From the NCBI GenBank assembly GCA_048268485.1, contig JBLWVL010000011.1, positions 1 to 64,000 on the forward strand: a DNA stretch of 64,000 nucleotides, written 5' to 3'. The notes beneath the pieces were generated by a model. The model was not told where the DNA came from, did no database searches, and worked only from the letters and a program-made list of their open reading frames with translations. The position numbers and the translations under genes are program-made. Positions 17,034 to 25,399 of the stretch are shown here, one piece after another. This stretch comes from Oceanospirillum sp048268485. GTDB lineage: Bacteria > Pseudomonadota > Gammaproteobacteria > Pseudomonadales > Halomonadaceae. Positions within the stretch are counted from its first letter, which is position 1. The number at the start of each line of letters is the position of its first letter.

Positions 17034-18422
17034 ATGCTGCATAGTAACTGTGTCAAAGCAAGCGTCAAAGTAGATAACACAGGGGTCATGCTAGATCTGC
17101 CTGTTATTGTTACTGATGACGGTCTACTGCGAAGTTATCTTGAATATTTGATTGTTCATCGCAACAAGTCTGAGAGCTGGAAAGATCGAAGTGTTTATGC
17201 CGTTCGTCTTTTAGTTGATTACACAAAGCAAAATGAAGCCTGCTTTGAGAATTCGTATGACCTCTTTCGTGAGTTTGCCAATTCGCTTTATACCGGTACT
17301 GTAGCTGAAAACAGTGAGGACCCGAGCGGGCTTCGCTGGAAGCCGCGCTCGGTGAAAGATGCAAATTTTCTGATCAATCTGGTTACCGACTACACAGATT
17401 GGCTTGCGGCACAGAACGAAGACAAAAAATTCAAGATAAATCCCGAGGTCAAACCCAAAAGCTACGAAGAATGGATGTCTCTAGCCGCCTTCTATCATAA
17501 AAAACGCCGCGCATTTTTATCGCACCTCTGGGCGAGCAAACCTGCTCCTTCAAGTTTTCGAAATGTCATGCCGCGACGGGTTTCAAAATCCGGAGGAATT
17601 GAAAGCAAAAAGAGCTTTCCGGAAGGTCGTATTGATGACCTGCTTTGGAATGGATTTGTTCGTTATGGCTTTGAGGCCAGCAATGTGGTCTATGAACGAC
17701 TCGATCTGAAGAATGTTCTGATTACGATGCTTATGCATTTTGGCGGACTCAGGATCAGTGAATGCTTCCAGCTCTGGTTGGAAGACATCATGCCCTTCGA
17801 TGATGGCGATGGAGGCAATATAACGGCACTCGTCAAAGTCTTTCATCCTGACCGTGGTAGAAGCCAAGGCAGCGCAAGTCGTCGTGAAGTGCTGCTTCAG
17901 CAGTATGGATTGAAGCCGCGATTCGAATATCCGAAATCTCATACATTACACGCAGGCTGGAAGGACCCAAAACTCGACGACGAAGATAAGCATTACCTCA
18001 AGGTGTGGTGGTTTCCTCAGTCGGCGGGTGAAACCTTCTACGAGTTATGGAAGTTGTATCTTCAATATCAGCGGTCTCCGAATGACGGCAAGCACCCATA
18101 CGCTTTTACAAGTCGCACAGGAGCCCCGTTTTCAGTCAAAGGCTATAACCAGTCGCTAAAACGGGCAGTGGAGCGGATTGGCCTGCCATTCGCCAAAGAG
18201 GCCGGTACAACCGCTCACGCTCATCGCCACTCCTACGGTCAGGCTTTGGCTGATGCTAAATCCAGCTCTCTGATCATTAAAAATGCTTTGCATCATAAAT
18301 CGATAGAAAGTCAGGAGGTCTACACGGGGCTCAGTGACAAGCAGATGCGAGCACATTTAAAGCAGCTATCGCCATTGGTAGCTTTCTCTGAAATCAAAAA
18401 AGGAATTTCTCATGAAAGCTAA
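17034..18422 (+). CDS. gmtY: Tyrosine recombinase, GmtY-like
   Basis: 462-aa site-specific recombinase, first gene of the mobility trio. An N-terminal core-binding region (about residues 25-140) precedes the catalytic domain. Catalytic residues visible: Arg in FGGLRISE (about 239), HAHRHS (about 396) supplying the HxxR box, a His in ALHHKSIE, and the nucleophile Tyr in EVYTGL (about 428). It overlaps gmtZ by 11 bases, implying coupled translation. In the Gamma-Mobile-Trio, all three proteins are associated with movement of the island; the assignment rests on gene order and overall resemblance. Confidence 0.8.
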   Translation: MLHSNCVKASVKVDNTGVMLDLPVIVTDDGLLRSYLEYLIVHRNKSESWKDRSVYAVRLLVDYTKQNEACFENSYDLFREFANSLYTGTVAENSEDPSGLRWKPRSVKDANFLINLVTDYTDWLAAQNEDKKFKINPEVKPKSYEEWMSLAAFYHKKRRAFLSHLWASKPAPSSFRNVMPRRVSKSGGIESKKSFPEGRIDDLLWNGFVRYGFEASNVVYERLDLKNVLITMLMHFGGLRISECFQLWLEDIMPFDDGDGGNITALVKVFHPDRGRSQGSASRREVLLQQYGLKPRFEYPKSHTLHAGWKDPKLDDEDKHYLKVWWFPQSAGETFYELWKLYLQYQRSPNDGKHPYAFTSRTGAPFSVKGYNQSLKRAVERIGLPFAKEAGTTAHAHRHSYGQALADAKSSSLIIKNALHHKSIESQEVYTGLSDKQMRAHLKQLSPLVAFSEIKKGISHES

Positions 18423-21400
18423 ATACGGAACGCTTGCCCAAGCCTCCGCTGCCGCGCAGGCGCTGGGTATCAAAACAAAGACTGAATACCAACTGGCCTA
18501 CAAACAAGACCCGAAACTGCCAGCGAGCCCTAATTGGTTCTACGCAGAGCACTGGGAGAGCTGGTTTGATTTCTTGGCTACCGAAAAGCCAGCAGAGAAA
18601 TACGCAACGCTTGCCGAGGCATCAGCTGCCGTGCAGGCGCGGGGTATTAAAACAAGGACTGAATACCAACAGGCCTACAGACAAGACCCGAAGCTGCCAG
18701 CGAGCCCTAATTGGTTCTACGAAGAGGACTGGGAGAGCTGGTTTGATTTCTTGGCTACCGAAAAGCCAGCAGAGAAATACGCAACGCTTGCCGAAGCCTC
18801 CGCCGCCGCGCAGAGCCTAGGTTGCAAAACACAGTGTGAATACCTACGGGCCTACAGACAAGACCCGAAGCTGCCAGCGAATCCTAATTGGTTCTACGCA
18901 GAGCACTGGGAGAGCTGGTTTGATTTCTTGGCTACCGAAAAGCCAGCAGAGAAATACGCAACGCTTACCGAAGCCTCCGCCGCCGCGCAGAGCCTAGGTT
19001 GCAAAACACAGGCTGAATACCAACAGGCCTACAAACAAGACCCGAAGCTGCCATCGAGCCCTTATGGTTACTACGCAGAGCACTGGGAGAGCTGGTTTGA
19101 TTTCTTGGGTACAGAAAAGCCAGCAGAGAAATACGCAACGCTTGCCGAGGCATCAGCTGCCGTGCAGGCGCGGGATATCAAAACAAGGGCTGAATACCGA
19201 CAGGCCTACAGACAAGACCCGAAGCTGCCAGCGAATCCTAATAGGTTCTACGAAGAGGACTGGGTGAGCTGGTTTGATTTCTTGGCTACAGAAAAGCCAG
19301 CCGAGAAATACGCAACGCTTGCCGAAGCCTCCGCCGCCGCGCAGAGCCTAGGTTGCAAAACATACTATGAATACCTACGGGCCTACAGACAAGACCCGAA
19401 GCTGCCAGCGAATCCTAATTGGTTCTACGCAGAGCACTGGGAGAGCTGGTTTGATTTCTTGGCTACCGAAAAGCCAGCAGAGAAATACGCAACGCTTACC
19501 GAAGCCTCCGCCGCCGCGCAGAGCCTAGGTTGCAAAACACAGGCTGAATACCAACAGGCCTACAAACAAGACCCGAAGCTGCCAGCGAATCCTAATTGGT
19601 TCTACGCAGAGCACTGGGAGAGCTGGTTTGATTTCTTGGGTACAGAAAAGCCAGAAGAGAAATACGCAATGCTTGCCGAAGCCTCAGACGCCACGCAGGC
19701 GCTGGGGTTTAAAACACAACCTGAATACCGACAGGGCTACAAACAAGACCCCAGATTGCCAGCGGAACCTCATTCTTTCTACGCAGAGCACTGGGAGAGC
19801 TGGCCTCATTTTTTGGGTACCGCTGATGAAAGCCAGACTGATTATCCCCAGATTTGGAAAGCCATTGAGCTCTATATTGAGGAAGGGACAAATCAAGTCG
19901 CTAAAACATCGCATTTGAAATCATTTCTCCGTGACTTTGTTACAAAACAAAAGTTAATTGATGATCCGGGGGCTTTGCTGGTCAGGGATATTACGTTTCA
20001 AGAGCAAGCTTATATTGACTTTGTTCATGCCACGGGAGATACCACTAAAAGAAACCGGCACAGCATCTGTTTAGATTTTTACGACTGGGTTTTGGAAAAT
20101 TATTGTTCGGATGAGGATGAGAATGGGGAGTTCGTTCCTCTGCCTGGATTTCGCAATCCGCTTCGAACGGTGCTAAAGGGTTTTCTGGATCAGCTGCCAT
20201 CCGTTCGCCGTAGTGAGTCGAACAAGCCAGTTTTACCCATGTCTGCTATTCTGCGAGCCAAGCAGCATCTGATTCCAGCGAGTGCTTCATCTTTTCGAGA
20301 CCTCTATTCATTGCATCCTTTTTTGGAGGACTGCTGGTTCGAGATTGATCCTAGTTTGATTGATAAAAACGATCCGAATTGCATATACCGATACAGGGAA
20401 AAAGATCGCAAACCAAAAGATGGCGAACGCTTTAAACAGTGGGTCTATGAGCTCTGGTCGCCGGTAAAGCTTGTTGCTAATTATGTCTTGCTGTCCATGC
20501 CTTTGCGAGGCCAACAAATCTGTTGGCTCGATAGTGGAGAAGGTGATGACACCATTCCGGTTTTGCGCGAAGGAAAGATCCACTGGACAAAAAACACCAG
20601 TCATCTTGCTACCCGCAAACGCAACCAAGGCTTTATTCGACAAGGTAGCTCAGATGGTGATCTGAGCTCCTACATCACAACAAATAAAACAGGCGCAAAG
20701 CCGGGTGGTTACCATATCCCCTACTTGCCCGAAGATCTGGCCTACTGGATTATCCAGTTGCGCGACTGGCAGGCTAAGTATAATCCACTTAAAGAACTAA
20801 CCCCTTGGACGCAAATTAAGCTCCGATTTAGAACGAACACGAATGTGTTGAAGCAGCGCGGAAAGCAAGCATTTCTGTTCCGAGATCCCGCTTCTTTGGC
20901 CTGTGAAGATAAAGTGTCGCCTATGTTTACGACAACCGCATTCTCGCGGACTTTGCCAGCGATACTGTTTCACAGCCAGCAGCCCGGTGAAGATCTGGCT
21001 GAAATGCAGTCAAAAAAGAACAGCGTTGATTATATAAGTCAGTTCACACCTCATTCGCTACGTGTAAGCCTGATCACAGCCTACATTGTCGATGGCCGAG
21101 CACCGATTACTGTGATTTCAAAGCTCGTAGGTCATTCATCTTTGGTGATGACGCTTTACTACACAAAAGTAGGTCATACACACATGAGAAAGGAGCTGGC
21201 GGCTGCGGAGAAACGATCACTTGAACAAAGCTTAGATCGTTATCAGGATCTTATCATTCAGAAGAAGATCGATGAGGCACGACCAGAGCTGATCGCAACA
21301 GATCGAAATGCCATGGATCAATACCTGAGTTCAGACTGGCCAGCAGCTGCTTTTCAAGTGATGAGCATAGGAATATGTCCTGTCTCCGGGAGCCGGTGCG

Positions 21401-22227
21401 ATGAGGGTGGCGAGATATTGATGGATCGGAAAACTGAGGCTCATTACGTACCGGTTGCCCGTGGCTACCTGGGTACACGAAACTGTCCACAGTGCCGGTT
21501 CTTCATCACTGGTCCAGCCTTCCTCGGAGGCCTATCGGCGATCTCCAACGAGATCATTCTTGAAATCAATACGACCCGCAAGGAATACCATGATCTTGAG
21601 TCAGAGCGACAGAAGCTTGATGACATGCGGTATGACGCGGAGATTGCAGGAAAGGTTTTTGAACATGGAAGGAGGCTGAAAAAAGTCACTGCAGTGTATG
21701 AAGAGAAGGCCAAAAAGCTCGATATGCTGCTATGTGATCTCCAATATTTTTATCAGCTCATTACTCAGTCTACAGAGCTCTTAAGCAAAACTGAGTCAGA
21801 TAAGCATCAGTTAATTGTGAGCGACAATTACGTTGAAATAGGCATGCATCTCGCGGAGCAGCAAAGCGACTTCAGACTTTTGGCCGAGGTATGTGCCAAT
21901 GCCGAAATCTACGAAAGTGCCAGTGCGTCAAGAGCGCGGCCTTTACTCAGCCAGGTTTTGGATAAACTGGCTGACACCAACGGCATTGCTCCGGCGATGT
22001 TCCGGCTGACGGAAGATCAGCAGCTCAAGGCTGCAAATCAGGTTGTCCAGTTGATAATGCAAGTGACGCAAAATGACTGGCATTTTGCAGATCAGCTGGT
22101 TAACGGCCAGATCTTGCTTGAAGACTTGGCTGAGCCGCTGAAGCTTGACGAAATACGTCATGAGATCGAATCCGTCATGCACGGATCTCTGAAATTTCCA
22201 ATCGGAGTTGAGAATGACAATGAGTGA
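18412..22227 (+). CDS. gmtZ: Large tyrosine recombinase-like protein with tandem repeats, GmtZ/VPA1269-like
   Basis: 1271 aa. Residues 4-475 are eight tandem 59-residue repeats (EKYATLAEASAAAQSLG type) resembling the phage-integrase repeat unit. A linker with an SAM-like core-binding region (about 480-600) leads to a recombinase catalytic domain: Arg in MPLRGQQICWL (about 699), TPHSLRVS (about 880), LVGHSS and the Tyr pair in TLYYTKV (about 917). After it come cysteines (CPVSGSRC near 990, CPQC near 1024) that may bind zinc, and a coiled coil (about 1040-1110). It overlaps both neighbours. Eight near-identical repeats are unusual and point to recent expansion. Confidence 0.8.
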   Translation: MKAKYGTLAQASAAAQALGIKTKTEYQLAYKQDPKLPASPNWFYAEHWESWFDFLATEKPAEKYATLAEASAAVQARGIKTRTEYQQAYRQDPKLPASPNWFYEEDWESWFDFLATEKPAEKYATLAEASAAAQSLGCKTQCEYLRAYRQDPKLPANPNWFYAEHWESWFDFLATEKPAEKYATLTEASAAAQSLGCKTQAEYQQAYKQDPKLPSSPYGYYAEHWESWFDFLGTEKPAEKYATLAEASAAVQARDIKTRAEYRQAYRQDPKLPANPNRFYEEDWVSWFDFLATEKPAEKYATLAEASAAAQSLGCKTYYEYLRAYRQDPKLPANPNWFYAEHWESWFDFLATEKPAEKYATLTEASAAAQSLGCKTQAEYQQAYKQDPKLPANPNWFYAEHWESWFDFLGTEKPEEKYAMLAEASDATQALGFKTQPEYRQGYKQDPRLPAEPHSFYAEHWESWPHFLGTADESQTDYPQIWKAIELYIEEGTNQVAKTSHLKSFLRDFVTKQKLIDDPGALLVRDITFQEQAYIDFVHATGDTTKRNRHSICLDFYDWVLENYCSDEDENGEFVPLPGFRNPLRTVLKGFLDQLPSVRRSESNKPVLPMSAILRAKQHLIPASASSFRDLYSLHPFLEDCWFEIDPSLIDKNDPNCIYRYREKDRKPKDGERFKQWVYELWSPVKLVANYVLLSMPLRGQQICWLDSGEGDDTIPVLREGKIHWTKNTSHLATRKRNQGFIRQGSSDGDLSSYITTNKTGAKPGGYHIPYLPEDLAYWIIQLRDWQAKYNPLKELTPWTQIKLRFRTNTNVLKQRGKQAFLFRDPASLACEDKVSPMFTTTAFSRTLPAILFHSQQPGEDLAEMQSKKNSVDYISQFTPHSLRVSLITAYIVDGRAPITVISKLVGHSSLVMTLYYTKVGHTHMRKELAAAEKRSLEQSLDRYQDLIIQKKIDEARPELIATDRNAMDQYLSSDWPAAAFQVMSIGICPVSGSRCDEGGEILMDRKTEAHYVPVARGYLGTRNCPQCRFFITGPAFLGGLSAISNEIILEINTTRKEYHDLESERQKLDDMRYDAEIAGKVFEHGRRLKKVTAVYEEKAKKLDMLLCDLQYFYQLITQSTELLSKTESDKHQLIVSDNYVEIGMHLAEQQSDFRLLAEVCANAEIYESASASRARPLLSQVLDKLADTNGIAPAMFRLTEDQQLKAANQVVQLIMQVTQNDWHFADQLVNGQILLEDLAEPLKLDEIRHEIESVMHGSLKFPIGVENDNE
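18421..19836 (+). repeat. Eight in-frame 177-bp tandem repeats inside gmtZ
   Basis: Units start at 18421, 18598, 18775, 18952, 19129, 19306, 19483 and 19660. Units 2-3-4 match units 5-6-7 in order better than they match each other (shared markers: AVQAR and YEEDW in 2/5, EYLRAYRQ in 3/6, LTEASAAAQ in 4/7), so a 531-bp three-unit block was duplicated. Units 1 and 8 are the most diverged. Confidence 0.95.
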
Positions 22228-22855
22228 TCCGAACGCAGTGTATGAAGCCGTGCAGAGTCAGTTAAAAAGTGCTCGTTCAAGGAAGTCTCTTGAGGCCCTG
22301 CACGCGGTCTGCAAGGAGCATTACGAGGCGGGCTCGGTTGATTTCAAAATCACTACGATAGCTCGACTCGGAGCCAATCGCGGCGTTCCTAGTGTTCAGA
22401 CCATCAGGAACAAGACTGGCGAGCCGTATCGAGCGCTGATCGAGGCTTGGCGGGAGTTAAGCCATAAAAAGAATCGAAAATCGACAGCCCAATCAAATGC
22501 GAGAGGTAAACATGATTGGGTAGATGAGCTTCAAAATCCGGCTCATCGCTTTCTGGTACTCGACCTGATTGCTCAAGTACGTCATTTGAGAGCAGAGAAC
22601 CAGAGATATGCCTCGATCACACAACTGCAAATTGACTGCCGTGCTGGCTCTGAAGCAGTGGTAGAACCTCAGCTGCCACACTTCCTGAGTCATGAAATCG
22701 ATGCATTGAAAGAAGTTGTGTCTGATGAGTTCCTGGCTCGCCAAGGCTGGATTCGAGGAGAGCGTGGAAACATCAATGATCAAAATGGCAAGGTTGTCTT
22801 CCGGAATGGATTCCTAGATGCGATTGAAAAAGTGTTGAGTTTGAATCATGGCTAA
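22220..22855 (+). CDS. gmtX: GmtX-like small partner protein
   Basis: 211-aa protein from the ATG at 22220, which overlaps the gmtZ stop by eight bases (start codons TTG 22208 and ATG 22214 are also in frame). Third gene of the trio and matching in size, order and general sequence the GmtX/VPA1268 family. The N-terminal part (about 10-75) looks like a DNA-binding domain, with TIARLGANRGVPSVQTIRNK, and LRAENQRYASITQLQ may be coiled. It has no known enzymatic motif. The likely role is to help the two recombinases recognise the island ends, which is inference. Confidence 0.72.
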   Translation: MSDPNAVYEAVQSQLKSARSRKSLEALHAVCKEHYEAGSVDFKITTIARLGANRGVPSVQTIRNKTGEPYRALIEAWRELSHKKNRKSTAQSNARGKHDWVDELQNPAHRFLVLDLIAQVRHLRAENQRYASITQLQIDCRAGSEAVVEPQLPHFLSHEIDALKEVVSDEFLARQGWIRGERGNINDQNGKVVFRNGFLDAIEKVLSLNHG

Positions 22856-23087
22856 TGGGCTGCAAAAATAGCCGAAAACGGTGCCCCCGTTAAACGGTAA
22901 AACCGCCTTAGGCTCTTATGAGCCTTAGACCGCAAAACTAATCGTTAGTGACGGTGATAAGGAAAGCCCTCGCCAGTTGAGCCTGATGGTTTCAAGTTGT
23001 GTCTGAATTTTAGTAATCAGATTTACTATCTTTTGCTCATCGGTAATACGATCCAACAGAAAAAGCTTGGTTATCTCCCTACGATAA

Positions 23088-24464
23088 TTACGAAAACGCT
23101 AAATAACTCGCCAACAGCCTTTCCCTGAATGATTTGAGGTTCACTTCAAACGATACCGATTTACTGTTTTCTTGCTCATAAAGGCCTAAGCTGGCAATCT
23201 CAGGAGCCGATATCCCTTGGTTTGCATTAGTATAAGTGGAGGCACCGCAGTACCCCGCAGGCTCCGAACACACCTCTATAGCAGCTCCACGTACTTGTTC
23301 TGAACCCTCGTACACATAACACCCCGGCACATCTTCATTTAATCGCTCTGCGTACTCGACCAAGCTTGGTTCGGCGAGCATATAGAGATAAGCCTGATTC
23401 TCTTGATCCGGCGTTGTGCGTATAACCCTGCCAGTGATCTGTCGAAAGTAGAGTTCAGTGGTTACATCCGTGAGATGACAGCAAACCTGCAAGCGCGGAA
23501 TATCAGTACCTTCAGCGATCATCGCAATGCTGATAATCCACTCTGTCTCACCGTTTTTGAAGTCATCAATCAGGTCTGCAGAATCGTCCTGATAGCAGGA
23601 AACTACCGTCGCCATTTTGCCGAATACTGACGCAAGTAACTCTTGAATTTGAAGCGCATGCTCATAGGAAGAGGCCACAATAAGCCCGCCAGCACGAGGA
23701 GATGCTTGACGGAGCTCAGCGAGCTTTGAAACGCCCTTACCTAATAAATACTCAATGATTTCAGGGTGCTTAATAAGGTCCCGATATCCAAGTTTACCGC
23801 TCTCAAGCAATGCAGCTATATCCTGATGCGTTGTGAACTCCTGCTGACGTTTAACAGTAATATCTTCAATATCTATTGCTGTGACCTTCGGCATTCTACA
23901 AACACCATCTCTTATGGCTTCAGCTAAACCATAGGAAAAATCGCACAGGATGTTTCCTTCTGGATCTGCGTAGCGAGCAAAAGGAAGGGGCAGCGTATCA
24001 GTTCGCCATGGTGTGCCAGTCAAAGAAAGCGTGTAAGTTGCCAGTTCCTGAATACTGGTCAGAAGGTGCAATCCCCAGCTATTCGATTCAGAAACCCCAT
24101 CGCCTGCACAGTGATGAATTTCATCAAACACGACCAGCACACGGCTATTGCGAAGGTCGTTAATCAGTTGGTTGGCACTGATCAGCGAGTGATAGGTCCT
24201 AGAGGCACCGACTGAGCCTAATCTCCCATGAAATGGTCTCTCCAGAACTGACTTAAAAGCCTCTTCTATACCTGAAGCAACAATCCGCGACGGAGAAAAA
24301 CAAACAACATAATCTATCTGGTCGTTGGTAATAAGCTGTTTCGCAACATGGGCTGCTAGCTTGGTTTTACCAGCTCCAGGGCACGCCAAAACTAAAAAAT
24401 GAGGTTGAGCTTGATAGGCAATTATGGCCTGTTCGAGGCAGTGTTGCTGCCAGCCTCTCAACAT
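23088..24464 (-). CDS. SF2 DEAD/DEAH-type helicase of the island cargo
   Basis: 458-aa ATPase of helicase superfamily 2, of the UvrB/ResIII-like type. Motif I is ACPGAGKT (residues 27-34), motif II DEIHH (114-118), motif III SLTGTPW, and motif VI QITGRVIRT (about 350). The second RecA domain contains AEGTDIPRLQ. There is no nuclease domain or membrane segment. Its ATG overlaps the stop of the upstream winged-helix gene by seven bases, so the two are translated together. Probable anti-phage or genome-maintenance cargo; the target is unknown and I do not recognise a named defence system. Confidence 0.8.
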   Translation of the reverse strand: MLRGWQQHCLEQAIIAYQAQPHFLVLACPGAGKTKLAAHVAKQLITNDQIDYVVCFSPSRIVASGIEEAFKSVLERPFHGRLGSVGASRTYHSLISANQLINDLRNSRVLVVFDEIHHCAGDGVSESNSWGLHLLTSIQELATYTLSLTGTPWRTDTLPLPFARYADPEGNILCDFSYGLAEAIRDGVCRMPKVTAIDIEDITVKRQQEFTTHQDIAALLESGKLGYRDLIKHPEIIEYLLGKGVSKLAELRQASPRAGGLIVASSYEHALQIQELLASVFGKMATVVSCYQDDSADLIDDFKNGETEWIISIAMIAEGTDIPRLQVCCHLTDVTTELYFRQITGRVIRTTPDQENQAYLYMLAEPSLVEYAERLNEDVPGCYVYEGSEQVRGAAIEVCSEPAGYCGASTYTNANQGISAPEIASLGLYEQENSKSVSFEVNLKSFRERLLASYLAFS

Positions 24465-25009
24465 AGTGCGGTTGTCTCCGCAGAAGTCGCATCAATAATT
24501 TTCTGGATCGCATTCAGCTTGCCATAGAGCAGCGCAGCAGAATCTCTGGATTGGCCCAGCAGATCCAAAATAATCCTTTTAGCCTCCGGAAATTTTCCCA
24601 AATAATCCTGAAAAGCCTCAACCTCACCCATGGCTAATTTCAACTCAGCAGACAGTCTCTCTTTCTCGTGCTGAAGTGACGACACGCAGACTGTAGTTAC
24701 TTCAGATGGGGCGTCTTTTTTATCCTGAGCTCTAGCAGGGTCAACCAATACTTCTAACAGAGCTTCGCTAAAAACATATCTTGTGGAATTTCGCGGTCCT
24801 TCAGAGCGAACCAGGTGCTTCTTTTTGAGCTGATGAATATGCCGCCCGACATAGCGCTGTGCTTGTAACTCTGTAACTTTCTCAGCCTCAATCACAATTT
24901 GAATCAACTGTCTGCGACTAACGCTTTTGCCATCCACTCTGCGAAGTATTTTCGCAAATCCAAAATTTAAGTCGGTACCTCTAACGTTCATTTCAAATCT
25001 CGAAACCAT
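24458..25009 (-). CDS. Winged-helix and coiled-coil protein paired with the SF2 helicase
   Basis: 183 aa from ATG 25009 (ATG 24991 is equally possible; the frame extends to 25045, through the operator-like palindrome). The N-terminal part looks like a winged helix (about 10-95: SRRQLIQIVIEAEKVTELQA, then YVGRHIHQLKKKHLV), followed by a polar linker and a helical coiled coil (about 115-180). It is expressed with the helicase. I infer a DNA- or protein-binding specificity partner; no database family is recognised. It faces the XRE gene across an 81-base regulatory gap. Confidence 0.7.
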   Translation of the reverse strand: MVSRFEMNVRGTDLNFGFAKILRRVDGKSVSRRQLIQIVIEAEKVTELQAQRYVGRHIHQLKKKHLVRSEGPRNSTRYVFSEALLEVLVDPARAQDKKDAPSEVTTVCVSSLQHEKERLSAELKLAMGEVEAFQDYLGKFPEAKRIILDLLGQSRDSAALLYGKLNAIQKIIDATSAETTALC

Positions 25010-25012
25010 AAA

Positions 25013-25029
25013 ACTTAGGATTGCTAAGT
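25013..25029. promoter_or_regulatory. Palindromic operator-like site 1 (ACTTAG-N5-CTAAGT)
   Basis: Perfect 6-bp inverted repeat with a 5-bp spacer in the gap between the divergent XRE and winged-helix genes, overlapping the winged-helix gene's start region. Its centre is 34 bp from site 2. Confidence 0.75.
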
Positions 25030-25046
25030 ATACAGAAATCAGCAAA

Positions 25047-25063
25047 ACTTAGACAATCTAAGC
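25047..25063. promoter_or_regulatory. Palindromic operator-like site 2, with a third half-site
   Basis: ACTTAG-N5-CTAAGC is nearly the same palindrome as site 1, and a further half-site ACTTAG follows at 25065-25070. Such repeated sites in a divergent gap are typical binding sites for a small XRE regulator. Confidence 0.72.
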
Positions 25064-25090
25064 AACTTAGGTTTCAAAGATGATGTTCCA

Positions 25091-25399
25091 TTGCAGTCTG
25101 ACAATCCCATTCCCATACGACTCAAGCAAGCTCGCACAAGAGCAGGCATCTCCCAAAAAGCACTTGGGATAAAGATTGGTATGGATGAAAGTTCTGCCAG
25201 TGGCCGTATGAACCACTATGAAAAGGGTCGTCACGTTCCGGATGTGGCAACACTGAGAAAAATTGCGACCGAGCTCAACGTACCGCTGAATTTCTTCTTC
25301 TGTGAAGATGAACTCAGTGCAGAGCTAGCCTGCCTGATAGCCAAGCTAGATAAAAAGAAAAAGCAGGAGCTGATTGAACTCCTCAGTCATCGGGACTAA
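25091..25399 (+). CDS. XRE-family transcriptional regulator
   Basis: 102 aa with an N-terminal lambda-Cro/C1-type helix-turn-helix (IRLKQARTRAGISQKALGIK, recognition helix about 30-45, MNHYEKGRHVPDVATLRKIA) and a short C-terminal helix. The start is TTG at 25091, since in-frame ATG codons are absent upstream. It is divergent from the helicase module and lies beside palindromes it could bind, so autoregulation and control of that module are likely. Its 3' end overlaps the neighbouring leftward gene by 17 bases. Confidence 0.85.
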   Translation: MQSDNPIPIRLKQARTRAGISQKALGIKIGMDESSASGRMNHYEKGRHVPDVATLRKIATELNVPLNFFFCEDELSAELACLIAKLDKKKKQELIELLSHRD

